Positions 1 through 10,982 of a stretch of 64,000 nucleotides of DNA are shown here, one piece after another. Origin of the DNA: Daedaleopsis sinensis (Eukaryota; Basidiomycota; Agaricomycetes; Polyporales; Polyporaceae); the NCBI GenBank assembly GCA_033807695.1, contig CM066310.1, forward strand, positions 2,604,001 through 2,668,000, given 5' to 3'. A model generated the notes under the pieces. It was not told the origin of the DNA. It searched no databases and saw only the letters and a list, made by a program, of their open reading frames with translations. The position numbers and the translations under genes were made by a program. How positions within the stretch are numbered: the stretch's first letter is position 1; the number at the start of each line of letters is the position of its first letter.

Positions 1-290
1 ATCGAAAATGCAAGTACCGCGACGGAAAGCACGAACAGTGTTGTCGATACTGCAAAGAACACGATATTGAAAGACGTCGGGCGACGTTTACGCCCGCGGA
101 ACAGAAGAAGCCAGCCGGTGATGCAGTACAAGACAGTGAAGGATCCAAGTAACAGCGAATGCGCGACAATGCCAAGTAGCTACGAGAGCTTAAGTCAGCG
201 AACAGCCGTGGTCTGAGTCGGGCAAATCCGCCAGCTCACCTCGGCCTTTTCGAGCGATGTCAGTTGCTCCCTGGACCGTGACAATGACAT
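1..290 (-). CDS. Multi-pass membrane protein, 5' part only (cut by window edge)
   Basis: The gene runs off the left edge. ATG is at 290; exon 1 is 290-240 (17 codons), the intron starts GTGAGC and ends TAG at 180, exon 2 is 179-18, and a second intron starts GTACTT at 17. The translated part begins MSLSRSREQLTSLEKAE and continues into two hydrophobic helices around LLGIVAHSLLLGSFTVLYC and FNIVFFAVSTTLFVLSVA, separated by a basic loop. The order (short polar N-terminus, intron, helix, Arg/Lys loop, helix, intron after SVA) is the same as in the complete genes at 4726-6094 and 16825-18234, so I assign it to the same basidiomycete family of predicted seven-helix proteins. The function of the family is unknown to me. 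Confidence 0.75.
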
Positions 291-699
291 GGTTTGGGTT
301 AGGTCCTTGCTGAGTGTTCCGTGTTCGCGACCTGCGCGTGATTAAGTGTTTTGGAGATGGCCGTATGCGCTTTATCTGTCAAATGACAAAGTGTCAGGAG
401 CACCGAACCTGCAAACAGCGTGCACTCGGAACTTTACATACATGTTGGATAGTATGGCAGTCCGCCGTTCAGATCAGGGCTATCATATCTCCAAGCATCA
501 GAAAAATCATGAGTAAGTGTTCTATGCTGAAGCCAGCTGATGTAGGGACCAGGCGAGTGGACTCTAGTTTTTGGGAGACGGAAGACCAGAAGGTAGTCGT
601 TCGAACGTGACGCGTGACGGGCGGATAAGTACGAGGGAGGGATTATAAGCGCCCAATACGGCATTGATTGAAACGGGCATTAGTCACGGTACTCAATAG
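291..699. other. Intergenic, nothing recognised
   Basis: No reading frame here has a recognisable domain or a convincing intron structure. It is the upstream region of the membrane protein gene at 1-290 and ends at the target-site duplication of the transposon at 708. Confidence 0.5.
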
Positions 700-707
700 C
701 TACTAGC

Positions 708-1883
708 CGGATAATTCTATTTCGAAACCCGGGGTATGTGAAGTAACCCGGGTTGCAAGCAAAATAAGACTTATCTTGATATAAAGGGTTCCTCCGCCCG
801 GCCGGTCAGCGGGCGTCACCCGGGGCACGAGCGCCCAAGAGGCGCCGCGCTTAAGCATTTGTTCTCCTCAGGCTCGAGCTCCGATCCTCCTCCCCTCCCG
901 ACAACGCCCTCGACGCCCCAAAATACGCCTGAATAATCGTTTATACCATCTAGAGCACTCAGGACAGTGTCAAAATTGAGTGTTGAGTTCTGGGTACGCA
1001 ACAAAATGGTACTTCCAGTTTTACATACTAGTCGCTGCAATGCTATGCCAATTGAATAGCCAACCTATCTGGACTCGTAAAAGGCTGTTCAGCCTCGGGA
1101 AGTTTGGTAACAGAGTCCATATGATCTGATATTACTTAGTACTATGTATACTAGATTTTGCCCCTTCGGGCACATCGGAGTCGGACTCAGAGATAAGTAC
1201 TACTCGACTCTCTCGGGGAGGTAGTATGTCATGAGGACACTGTGAACCAAGATTTGTGAAATACCAGCTTTTAACGTGCTAGTTGATATAGCTTGAGCCT
1301 TGTACGCACCGGCACAGTACGTGACTAGTACTTACTCTTGAAGTAGCTAGTACTTCAAGTCCAGTGAGCTTCATTTTACGGAATCGGCTGAAGCCTAAGT
1401 TGGCCACGCAGAGTGATAGTACTATACAGTTCATTTGCTAGTCCCAGCCTTAGGTGGTCTATATCGAGCGCATTCAACTCGAAAAGGCTTCTCGCACAAG
1501 TCTGATTCTGAGATCATGCCATCAGTGGCAGCGCCGGTAAGGTGGGCGCCGGGGCCTGGACACCGGGGCCGGGCCACTGGTGGCAGTCGAGTAGTACAAT
1601 ACTCATGAACTAGTAGGGAGGATAGGTATCATAGTCCTTGACTATGAGGCTATATAGTGAGGACCACCGTCCCATATATGTATGTCTATAGCATTGATAT
1701 TGGCATGAAAGAATTGCGCGGCGGCCGTAGCAGACGCTAACGTGTTGTCTCCTTTTGGTAGCTTAGACGCCTGAGTACCGGGCCAGAGCGCCCGAGCCGG
1801 CCAGTCGGCCGGGTGGAAACCCGGCTCTCAAATAGAAGGGGGGTTGCATTTCGATACCCGGGGTTTCAAAATAGAATTATCCG
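708..1883. mobile_element. Non-autonomous DNA transposon A with inverted ends and 8-bp target duplication
   Basis: The left end (CGGATAATTCTATTT from 708) reappears as reverse complement at the right end (to 1883). The inverted similarity continues imperfectly for roughly 30 bp through a GAAACCC/GGGTA block, and GC-rich hairpin-like sequences (CCGGCC runs) lie inside both ends. Both sides are flanked by the same 8 bp, CTACTAGC (700-707 and 1884-1891). An 8-bp duplication is typical of hAT-type elements, but the terminal sequence alone does not prove the superfamily. The 1.18-kb interior has no reading frame resembling a transposase, so the element is probably mobilised in trans. Confidence 0.7.
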
Positions 1884-1890
1884 CTACTAG

Positions 1891-2234
1891 CCCCCCTCAA
1901 TTGTAAACTCACCTTAAATCGGGAGGAAATCTCTCGAGTGATGGTGATGGGCGCGCGACAGCCGACTGACAGCCGGACGCGAAGGACAGCGACCGTTCGA
2001 CTTGCAAACGTCCATCCCTCCCAGTCAGCTCCTTCGGGAGTCTTTTCAAGTGGATAATACACATCTCGACGTCGTTGCCGTTCGAACGAGACGCTACACG
2101 GCTAGTGCGGTGAAGAAACATAGGCATGCTTGAGTATTCTCAAGAGCGTCTCGAGTTCGGCTGTCACCACCGCCCATCACCAACGGGAGGCGAGATTTCC
2201 TCCCGATTTAAGGTGAGTTTACAATTGAGGGGGG
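1891..2234. mobile_element. MITE B, 344 bp with 43-bp perfect terminal inverted repeats
   Basis: Bases 1891-1933 (starting CCCCCCTCAATTG) are the exact reverse complement of 2192-2234. Beyond the perfect 43 bp, similarity continues in blocks (GGTGATGGGCG, GACAGCCGA), so the original inverted repeat was longer. The flanks are the 7-mer CTACTAG at 1884-1890 and 2235-2241. There is no coding capacity. The left flank coincides with the right target duplication of the element at 708-1883, so the two elements abut exactly. Confidence 0.75.
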
Positions 2235-2241
2235 CTACTAG

Positions 2242-4725
2242 TAGTACTTCTCCGAGTCGAGCAATCTCCTCTTCGGCCACTTCACCCGGCCTGATATCAG
2301 CCCTGTCTACCTCGACCTCTTAGGACTGTGACATCAACAGAACTTGGAATAGATAAGGATAGCTAAAGATTCGCTGCTACACATTACCCAGAAGCTGCTC
2401 TAATTGACATTAAAAATTCATCAGGCAGACTTAATAGTCTCGTCTCTAGATTTTCAAGTAGGTACTATGAACTCGCACGTCTGGGTATGAGACCAGAACT
2501 TAACTTTTGGCAGTGTCTTTGCAAACAGGCTAGTCAGTCCAATGTCACAGCTACACCTCGGAGGAGTGCTCTCCTCCGTTCTCTCGTAGGCTCGCATGTT
2601 GGAAGTAATCGAAGGCATCTCAATCCCTCAGTGAGTTTTGCAGAAGCAATTGATTCCCCTTTCTATTGTGCAGCCCCGGAATGCTCGTCAGCGGCGCCCT
2701 CCTCAAGCTTCAAGGCTACTACTAAAGGCTCATCCCTCCCTTCTACAATCTAATTTGTGCTCCTCCTCATCGCTCAGTACGGGAGACTCGGGGATGATAG
2801 CAGAGCGTGACGTTTTGCTGTTCACATTCCCCACCTACTACATCTCTTAAGTGATTGTCGGAGAAGGCCCGCGACCGCGAAACCTGTGAGTCCAATTCAG
2901 GCGGGGACTCTCCTTCTCGCATTCATTTTTGACAGCCACGGCCACTTCCCTACCCATCGTGCTATTGGCATGACTGACCCCGCTCGATTGCCTTGATCGC
3001 TCGAACCCTTCGGTCCCCACCTACCTTCGATTAGGCTTGAACGCTCCAGGCCACAAGAAACAGGCTATGCCTCCCCCATCGCCGATCTGCGAGTACGGTG
3101 AGCCATCCCAAACTCCATCTCATCTCCGCAAATACTTATCCTGACATGTACATGGTGACGACCGACCAAGCAAGCTCGAAAAATCCGGGGTTTCGTTTAC
3201 GACACCTGCGCGGCCCCCACACAGGCCATCAACGGCTTTTTGATGCAATGTCTGCACGGGTAGTCGCCGTCAGCGTAAGCGGCTCAGCATCAGTTGTGGC
3301 CCGTGACACCTCCACGCGCTCTCCCACACAGCTTCTTCTGCGGCGCTCGGGCCTGCTAAACGACTTCTGGTCACTGCGTATAGATTCTGCTATTTGTCGG
3401 CTTGAGGTTGGATGACACGCTGATCCTTCTAGCGTGCAGATGCTCGTTCTCTTTAGATGCTCATATACGCTCGCGTTACAGCGTTCAATGGCTGCTGTCG
3501 TCATTCAGAAGTTGAAGTTCAAAAGCGCTTTCTGACGAGGTTTGCGGAACATGGACACCGGGGCTCTACTGGCACAACACCACTATACACCGCAAATACT
3601 CAGGCGAGTGCTCAGTACATATGTCAATGTGTACAGACAGGAAATGACCGTGCGGCGTGCCCCAACCGAAGGTGTCCTGAGTCCCGGGCCTGAGCCTACA
3701 ACTAGGAAAGTTGGCTGTGCACATGCGGCGGCGACCGACCCTCGGGTTTCCCAACCGCTGAGTGACTTACGGCATATCCTATGGTATACCAAGCCGAGCC
3801 GAAGCAGAGCACGCCTCTTCGCGTCACCGTCCGGATTCCAGACTGAAGTATTTACCTCCTCCGGCTCCTCGGCACACACAACGAGGTTGCAAAATAATAG
3901 AACGAGGGTGCAAGGTGCAGCTGCTATCCGGTGAGCTTATCTTCTTTGCCCAAGCCTGTCGTATACTTACGGTACGCATCAGTCAGTCACACGTACGTCA
4001 TGCTTCGCAAGGACAGCCGACATTGCATCAGAATCAGATGACAGAACAATGCATGGCAATCTCTCATCGGGGCCATCTGGGTGGAGGACTCAGGAAATCA
4101 CCGGCGAGTGCTCCAGAACCCAGAAACCAGGGCTAGCGACACCTTGGTGGCACCACTGTGCTGCTGCATCCGCTCCTCTTCGGCCTATACCTACGTATTA
4201 CTATGTACCAGTACTTACTACGCCAACCGTCGAATCCATTCGCGCTTGTGTCGGTGTGCGATGGCTGGGGTGTTTATCACGGGGGATGTACTCTATTTAC
4301 AGTTGGTGTCTACAATAACACAGCGGTTCCGAGAAGATTCGGGGATGTCTAAGAAAACACTCTGGTGCATGATTCAGAAGAGAAGAACGCCGTCGTAAGG
4401 CGGCAAGGGGTCGGGAAACGTGGACGTCAAGGTATTGTATAATCATAGCAGCATTTGCACGCAGACGGAAATGCAAACAAAGCACAAAGCGAGAGGATAG
4501 AGCAACGAATGAATGCGGGCAGCCGCTGGCACAACAACGTACGGGCCGCCTTGGTGGTACAATACAACTGGTACGGGCACGACACACACTGGCTGTCATC
4601 TCCAGGTGGCATCGGAGACGCCACACACCACACGACAGATAGACAGACAGACCAACCGACGGGCGGACAGACGGGCGTACAGACGCACGTAAGACGTTCG
4701 CACCGGCGTAACTCGCCGTACAGAA
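2242..4725. other. Gene-poor intergenic region, 2.5 kb
   Basis: I see no gene with recognisable domain content on either strand; the open frames are short and lack family features. One tRNA-like stretch (2470-2495, listed separately) and a purine/pyrimidine-biased run of ACAG-type repeats near 4635-4690 are the only structured pieces. The last few hundred bases are downstream of the minus-strand membrane protein gene. Confidence 0.5.
2470..2495 (-). other. tRNA-like fragment, also present at 54315
   Basis: Read on the minus strand this gives an anticodon-arm-like segment (GTCT CATACCC AGAC, a 4-bp stem with 7-nt loop) followed by GTGCGAGTTC, which resembles a variable loop and the start of a T arm. 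Nearly the same 26 bp occur at 54315-54341. No D arm or acceptor stem can be found around it, so it is not a functional tRNA gene. It could be a decayed tRNA or part of a tRNA-derived SINE. Confidence 0.3.
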
Positions 4726-6094
4726 TCATGGGCGCGACCTGCCGCTCTCGACGTCGGTCATGACCCGCGCGTCCTTGTGGTCGTACGTCTCGAGCGACTG
4801 CCGGTCGTCCGTGCGCGAGACGGAGACGTTGATCGCCATCGGCCGGAGCGCGAGCTCGGTGCCGCCGATGGTCTGGATCGCGCTCGGCCCCGTGTACGTC
4901 CCGTCCGAGACCTTCGGGCCGGCGGACGAGTCGTTGAGCGTGTAGCCGAGGCCGACGCGGATAATAATCAGCGTGAAGACGACGCCCTGTGCGAGCGGCG
5001 GCGCGTGAGTACCGCAGATGAGAGCCGGACGGAGAGCAGGGAGCGGACTTACAATCAGTGGCTGGAGCGCATCGAGGCAGACGTACTGTGCGTTCGAGCC
5101 CGCGAGGTAGGTCCCGAGCAGCGAGGCGAGTGCAGCCGAGTAGATCGCGGCCGACTGGATGAGCGTCTCGACGACCTCCCAGTGCGAGCCAGAGACGGCG
5201 GCGCGGTACTGCTTCACCCGGTGGTTCTGCCAAATGATTCGCGCAGCAATGAGCACTGTGCGGCGGTTGGGTGGATAGTCAGCACCATGTCCTCCGGGTG
5301 CAGTGAAAGACGCAGCTGCGGCGGCGGGGAAACCAGGGAAAGTGGGACTTACGGGTTGCGAGGATGTTGGTCGTCAGTGAGATGGAGAAGAACGCGCGGA
5401 TCCACGGCTGCAGGTTCTGGGCGAAGATGGCGCCCTGGCCCTTGACGAGGCCGATCTCGACGCACGCACCGTATCCGGCGACTGGGCAGCGCACGTGAGT
5501 GACAGTCCGACACAGACCTCGGTGGGCGGGACGTACCAGCGGTGGCGAATAGGAGCGTGACCGGGAGGACGAGGATCCACCACGCGCGGTTCCAGACGAT
5601 GAAGAGGCGGTAGGTGACAAACGTGTCGCCAACGAGCGTCATGGTGATGTAGATGACGTTCTTAGCGACATGTGTCGGGTTGTTCAGCGTCGAGTAGAAG
5701 AGAGTCGTCCCGCCCGGTGTCCCGCCCAAGTCGACGAATCCCTGGACTGCACGTTGGACGTCTAGACATAGATGCTTTCAGAGTCCCGGTTAGTGCGAGC
5801 ACTTTGCGGCGGCATGGACGAAATAGGTAAGGTACGTACTGCAACGGACAGGACCCACATGACCGTGGATGTCGCGAAGAGCATCTTGTTGAGACGCGAG
5901 CGGGACCGCTTTTTCTCCCTGTAGAGCAGGATCCATATCGCGATGGCGTAGAGGACACTGAAGGCCCCAAAAATCATCGACTCGAGAAAAAAGGCTATGA
6001 GCTGGACGCCGAAGAGGTTAGCGTGCGATTCGCATGTCCGAAACGTGAGAAATACCTCAGCTCTTGCTAGCGGAAACTTTTCTTCGTCGGACAT
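4726..6094 (-). CDS. Predicted seven-helix membrane protein, 343 aa (six exons)
   Basis: Exons on the minus strand: 6094-6056, 6001-5840, 5774-5537, 5481-5353, 5255-5053, 4986-4726; all five introns are GT-AG and all phases close. The protein starts MSDEEKFPLARAE, then has a helix with a basic loop (YREKKRSRSR), the motif LCLDVQRAVQGF, a helix pair around GDTFVTYRLFIVWNRAWW, two further helix regions, and a hydrophilic Ser/Thr-rich C-tail ending VESGRSRP. The GD(T/S)F-TYRLF-VWNR block is the signature of a large basidiomycete family of membrane proteins without known function. Intron positions match those of the 16825-18234 paralogue. A receptor or transporter role cannot be decided from sequence. 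Confidence 0.82.
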
Positions 6095-8566
6095 CCTTGC
6101 AGAGACTCGGAGGGTATGAGCGGAGGACTGCGCGGACCGGGAGGTGAACTTGGAAGGGGGTCGCTGGGATCTAGGGCACGAGCGCGAATCCCCTCGAGTT
6201 ATATGAGTGTTATTTGACCGGGATCTTGCGGAGCTGTCGAGAGAAGCGCAGGGTCGGCCCTAAGCAAGAGAAGCAATGGTGTGAACGGCGAGTGGGCAAG
6301 CAAATCAGAGATCCAACAGGCCGTATGACAGGCGACCCTTGACGCTGCCGGCCGATGGGGGAGAAGCGGGTCTACGTATCCATCTATAACTGTCTGCGCA
6401 GTGCAAAGTACCTACTTACAGTACTGAAGCTGGACGCTACTTACAGTACTGAAGCTGGACGCTCCAAAGGCCCAGCACACGCGGCCGGTGCATGGGAACG
6501 GGGGAAAGCGCCTACGAGCTGCGAAATGATCGTTGGACGGGCTCCCCGCGTGTTCGGGTCTGTTCGGGTAGGAACAGCGGCTACTTACCAGTCGTCCTGG
6601 CTATCGCTTCGCAAGAGTGCCGCTTCGGGGGCTTCTTGCGTCCTCGGCGGACCTGTGGGAATAGACTCATGGCGAGGAGGGTCTGAACCAGGTCTGAACA
6701 CGCTCTAGACCCGTCGTTCAAGGCCGTTTGACCAGTACTGACAGAGTATATCAGTCCTGAGTCTGGACGTTCGACAGGTGAATGAGTACTCACCACAAAC
6801 TCCGATTGATGCGCTCGACCCGGCGAGGATGCGGCGTCGCATCCTGTCCAGGTGGGACACATCTGCTCTCCGGATCCGCACTTTGTCAGCTGCGCACATG
6901 TGGATACTGGCAAATTTTGCTGCAGAAGGTATGTCCGACTTCTCTGAACAAGCAACCCAAGTCATGAATGCATGATGCATGATTTTTGACGGCGGACTCA
7001 ATCATCTGACGCTTGGAAGAAGGTTTTTGCACACGCGCGAAATCGGAAAATTTGGAGTGCATGCTTACCTCCGAGCGCTGCTCCAAGTTCCAACGTAAGG
7101 TATCTTCCGCATCGGAAGCATCCCGTTCTTCTTCCATGAGCGCGTCGTGAAACCTTATGAAGGTGCGCGGGTGCGAGGGGCCTTTGGAGTGCTTTATGCT
7201 CACTGTTTACTGCGTGTACATCCGCCGCCGCGCCTAGTAATGTTGACATGGACTAAGAGAGTCGGCCCGACCCTGCGGGCATGGCGGGCATGCGCCTCGT
7301 GAGTTAGAGCGTGGGTCGATACATAGTTATGCTCTGTATGACTTGATCACACATCGAAATGATGAATGTTTGGACCTTCTTTGAACCGTTGAGAATTAGA
7401 TGGTTGTCAGGCTGGGCCGGGCAAAGCACGTCTGAGCTGGAAAAATCAGAGCATGGAGAACGGACGGCGATAGAATTTGGCACACCACTTAGCGCGGAGC
7501 CCGAAAACAACGTAAGTTCAAGCTTACTTAAGCACTGGGTGCGCCACTGCTGCTAAGCGCCAATCGCAACTTGTTCTTGACGAAGGTCGCCGAAAGTTAC
7601 ACACTAGTACTGCGCCAGTTCTCAGTACTTCTACTATTTCAACCCCCTCGAAGCCACGACACGAGTACTTTTGTTCCGATCAGCGTAGTCACGGTCGCTT
7701 CCAGTGTGCATCTACTGCGGGTCTCGTATTTTCAATATGTGCACGCGTCTCGCCGCGCCGGAGTCCTCCGCCAGTACGTGTATACGTATGCTGACCTCTG
7801 ATTACCGTCGCATTCCTGAGCAGATCCTTTGCGAAACTACATCTCGACATTCTGACCATCTCAGCAGCCTAGAGCCGACCCGTTTACTAAGTACTTATCA
7901 GAATTCGAACGCGTCGCGGGCAAACCACATAAGACGGCGAATACCTTTTCGAAACTGGTGGCGTCCTCAATGGGGCAGAGGAGGAGGAGGGGCCATGTGA
8001 GGATATATGGCATTGTGCTATGCCACCTGTCCGTATTGGCGTCAATATTATCACTTTCAACTTTGCAGGCTCGACAACGTTATAATATTCGTGCTCTCCG
8101 AGGGCCGCGATACTTGCAACCTCGACACACTTCCCTCGATCCCCATGCTAACGTTAACTGTCTCACCTTCATGCAGAGAAAGGACTAAACAGGTTTGTCG
8201 ATGTTTCTCTTTTCCAAACCGTCTCGGCGTCCTGAGTGCGTCCGATGATCCAAGCACCTCTAGGCAGGTTAGGTCGAAGTGGTAAAGACAACAGCGATGG
8301 TGATTTACGCTGGTCGCCGTCAGCACATGATAGAGTCTGTTGATTCCGCGTTCGCCTCGTACTAAATAATTGTGAATACAGGTGAAGACACAAAAGTAGA
8401 AGAAACGCTCATTTCGTCGTAAAATGATTTCGTCATGGCGAACTTGACATTCTGCAGCCCCCGCAGCATATAAAGTGACATTCACTGAGGATTCGCCATC
8501 ATCATATTCTCAAGGACAGGTTTGTACTACATCACCGTTCAAACGTTCATCTATGGTTCATTACAA
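6095..8566. other. Intergenic region, 2.5 kb
   Basis: No recognisable gene. It holds the upstream region of the membrane protein gene, a 25-bp tandem duplication at 6412-6461, several AGTACT palindromes, and the downstream region of F-box gene A1. The short open frames (for example near 6581-6955 and 8057-8485) have no family resemblance or conserved exon structure. Confidence 0.5.
6412..6461. repeat. 25-bp tandem duplication, two identical copies
   Basis: Bases 6412-6436 and 6437-6461 are identical; each unit contains an AGTACT palindrome followed by GAAGCTGGACG. A weaker relative of the AGTACTGA...TCTGGACG pattern is seen near 6733-6770. The repeat lies upstream of the 4726-6094 gene; a regulatory role is possible but unsupported. 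Confidence 0.85.
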
Positions 8567-10375
8567 CTAGTCTTCACTCGCCCGGTCGTACGTGCCCCCA
8601 CCATCCGGCATCAACTCGGTGAACATCTCCGTCGCGAGAGCCTTCCGGGCTATGAACGCGGCCTCGCTTTCGTGCTTGGTCTGGAACGACAGTGTCCTCA
8701 GCGCCGGCGCGCCGTTGATCGCACGCAGCTGCAGAGCCTGGTGTATGCTCACGAGGTCCATGTCCGAGCACCGCGCGTCTCCCGTGATCTCGACCGCCCG
8801 CAGCTTGGGACACACCAGCGGCGACTGCGACGGGTTTAGCACAACCGGCGGGGGCAGGGGGTGCGCGCCGAGCGCGCAGAACATGTTTGAGAGGGAGTCG
8901 CCGGTGCAGCTCAGCGTGAGCGACTCGAGCTTCGGGAGCCGCGAGAACAGGACGCTCCACAGAGCTTGACTAGCATGCGTAGTGTCCCCGTCCAGCACCA
9001 GCGAGTCAATCGGTGCGTTGATGAACATGTCCGAGAACTCGCGCAATGCGTGCCCGAAGAGGGGGCTAAAGAGGAAGAGGTCGTCGAGGGGGCCGTAGTC
9101 GCGGAGCTCGTACTCGAGCGTGATGCCGTGCGGGTGGTTCAATGGCCCCTGTGCGATGAGGTGCATCATGTCTTCGCGCACGAGAATGCGCCCGTAGGTC
9201 GCTGATTGGAAAATAGCGATGTGGTTGTTGAATGGGGGAATGTATCGCTGGAAAGAGATCTCTTCGTCGGGGATCTCCCATGTCGTATGCGGGATAATGA
9301 TGATCTCGACATCGAGAGGAAGATTTAGGCAATGGAGGAGGGGAAGACTCTCTGCTGCATCGATAACGATGACGAGCTTGCGGAGTTTGGGCAGAGTGAC
9401 GATATTGTTCGGGATGGGAGCGTCGTCATCTAGCGCTTCGGACAGGAACTCCACCAAGCGCAACTCCTTCAGCCGAGTGCAGCTTTTGAGGACGTCGAGG
9501 AATGCGGACAGGGTAAGAGGACCGTCTTTGATGATGCAGCCAGTGATCTCCAAGAAGGACAAATTGGATAATTGAGTCGACGACCATGACATCGCCACAC
9601 CCTCTAGGTGCAGAGCCGTGAGGGCGGGAAAATGATCTGGGGGAAGTTCGAGCGGGACATCCGCACGGTCGTCTTCCTCGATGTCGAAGTACCGAACAAG
9701 TCCGATCTCAACGAGGTTGGGCATCTGGACCTTCAGGAGAGGGGAAATGCGCCCGAAATTGACGTCCCAGCTGACCGGGAGGAGCCGTCGATTGATGCGA
9801 GGGAGGAGAAGTCGACTGAGGCGATGGGCCACGGAGATCACGGTCGGAATAGCGACTAGGGCCGTGTCTTCATCGTGAAAGGAGACTTCCAAGGTAGCCT
9901 CGGCCGAGCGGCTGATACAGAGATCTAACCAGTTCTTGTTGCGGTACACGTCGATCGAGCGCCATAGTCGGGGAGTGGAACGGGCGACCGCCCACCATCG
10001 CCTGCATACACGCATCATCGGGAGCCAGTCAAATGTCCCCACCGTTCGAGGAACTCCGTCTTGATCGTAGTTCAGCCCGACTTCCTCGTAGTCATCCAAT
10101 CGTGCCATGAGGAGAATCTCGACAAAAATCTCGTTTGGGAACTGGTTGATCGACAGCGTTGCGTTCCTCAGCGCACCAAGAGCACAGATTTGTTGCTCCA
10201 GGAGGTTGCGCTTAGTGTCTATGGCATGCTGTATTTCCTCAGGTGATCCCAGGCCTTCGAAAGAAGGGTCGGGTGGATATGGCAATCCATAAAGCGGTCC
10301 ATACAAAGTGGGGTCGTCCATTGCAGTGTCTCCCGGTCCGACTGAGCAAAGTTCAAGTTGTGAGCTGTCTGACAT
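8567..10375 (-). CDS. F-box protein A1, up to 602 aa, single exon
   Basis: The uninterrupted frame has an F-box-like segment at about residues 75-145 (LSINQFPNEIFVEILLMARL, then LPMMRVCRRWWAVARSTPRLW), the standard arrangement of basidiomycete F-box proteins, followed by a long region with leucine-rich-repeat-like periodicity (LPKLRKLVIVIDA, LPKLESLTLSC). F-box proteins are expected to bind Skp1 in SCF ubiquitin ligases, with the C-terminal part choosing the target; here that is family inference. Two starts are possible. The ATG at 10375 adds 18 residues not conserved in the close paralogue A2, where that ATG is GTG. The ATG at 10321 (MDDPTLYGPLYG) is conserved and gives 584 aa. Confidence 0.85.
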   Translation of the reverse strand: MSDSSQLELCSVGPGDTAMDDPTLYGPLYGLPYPPDPSFEGLGSPEEIQHAIDTKRNLLEQQICALGALRNATLSINQFPNEIFVEILLMARLDDYEEVGLNYDQDGVPRTVGTFDWLPMMRVCRRWWAVARSTPRLWRSIDVYRNKNWLDLCISRSAEATLEVSFHDEDTALVAIPTVISVAHRLSRLLLPRINRRLLPVSWDVNFGRISPLLKVQMPNLVEIGLVRYFDIEEDDRADVPLELPPDHFPALTALHLEGVAMSWSSTQLSNLSFLEITGCIIKDGPLTLSAFLDVLKSCTRLKELRLVEFLSEALDDDAPIPNNIVTLPKLRKLVIVIDAAESLPLLHCLNLPLDVEIIIIPHTTWEIPDEEISFQRYIPPFNNHIAIFQSATYGRILVREDMMHLIAQGPLNHPHGITLEYELRDYGPLDDLFLFSPLFGHALREFSDMFINAPIDSLVLDGDTTHASQALWSVLFSRLPKLESLTLSCTGDSLSNMFCALGAHPLPPPVVLNPSQSPLVCPKLRAVEITGDARCSDMDLVSIHQALQLRAINGAPALRTLSFQTKHESEAAFIARKALATEMFTELMPDGGGTYDRASED

Positions 10376-10982
10376 GTATCAGTCTACGATAAGTACTCAT
10401 GTACACATGTCTCTCACGTGCGTAGATGTTTCAGAGGCCGAGCGTTGAGAGCTCAGTTCACTGGTACTTCGTGTAAAGCTGAGAACCTCAAGTTTGTGAA
10501 CGTGACGGCCCACTGGCAGGTCCGACTAGTACTTCTGACGATAATCAATGTCGTACCTGAGGAGATGGGTAGTTTTAGCCGCCCCTACTCGCTAAGTATC
10601 AGAGTAAAGGACCAGGGACAGACTCGCCTTGCTGAGATACTGACCGCAACGACAATTTCTCGAAGTGCAGGCCTGGAGGATGGACGTCGACTTGAACTTC
10701 AGGAAAGTTGTTTGGGAGAAGCGCGCACAGGCGCTTACTAATAATACCATTTTGGGCTGAAAGTCCGAATCAGGAACTTCTACGTATCAACTTGGACCTA
10801 CTTGGACGCCCTGCAAAATCTCCTTCAAGTTCCTTTGTTCTCTCACACTCTACAAATTGTCGTACGTGCTAAACTCCCGTTGCCCAACAACATTGACTTA
10901 TCACTGAGACACGGTCATGTCACACAGGTGCCGGTGACGCCGCATCCTGGAACTTCTCGGCCAAGATATCTCGAGACTTAAC
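10376..10982. promoter_or_regulatory. Shared upstream region of divergent F-box genes A1 and B
   Basis: This 607-bp gap separates the starts of two divergent genes, A1 (minus) and B (plus). The 60-70 bp next to A1 resembles the corresponding stretch upstream of A2 (15270-15345), including ATGTCTCTCACG followed by a GCGTAGA block, so the duplication of A copied part of the promoter. No convincing TATA box is visible. An AGTACT palindrome occurs near 10391 and another near 10528. Confidence 0.5.

Noticed and set aside
4427..5233. Long minus-strand frame of 268 codons
   Set aside because: It overlaps the last two exons of the membrane protein gene in another frame and is Arg/Pro-rich, as expected of a GC-rich shadow.
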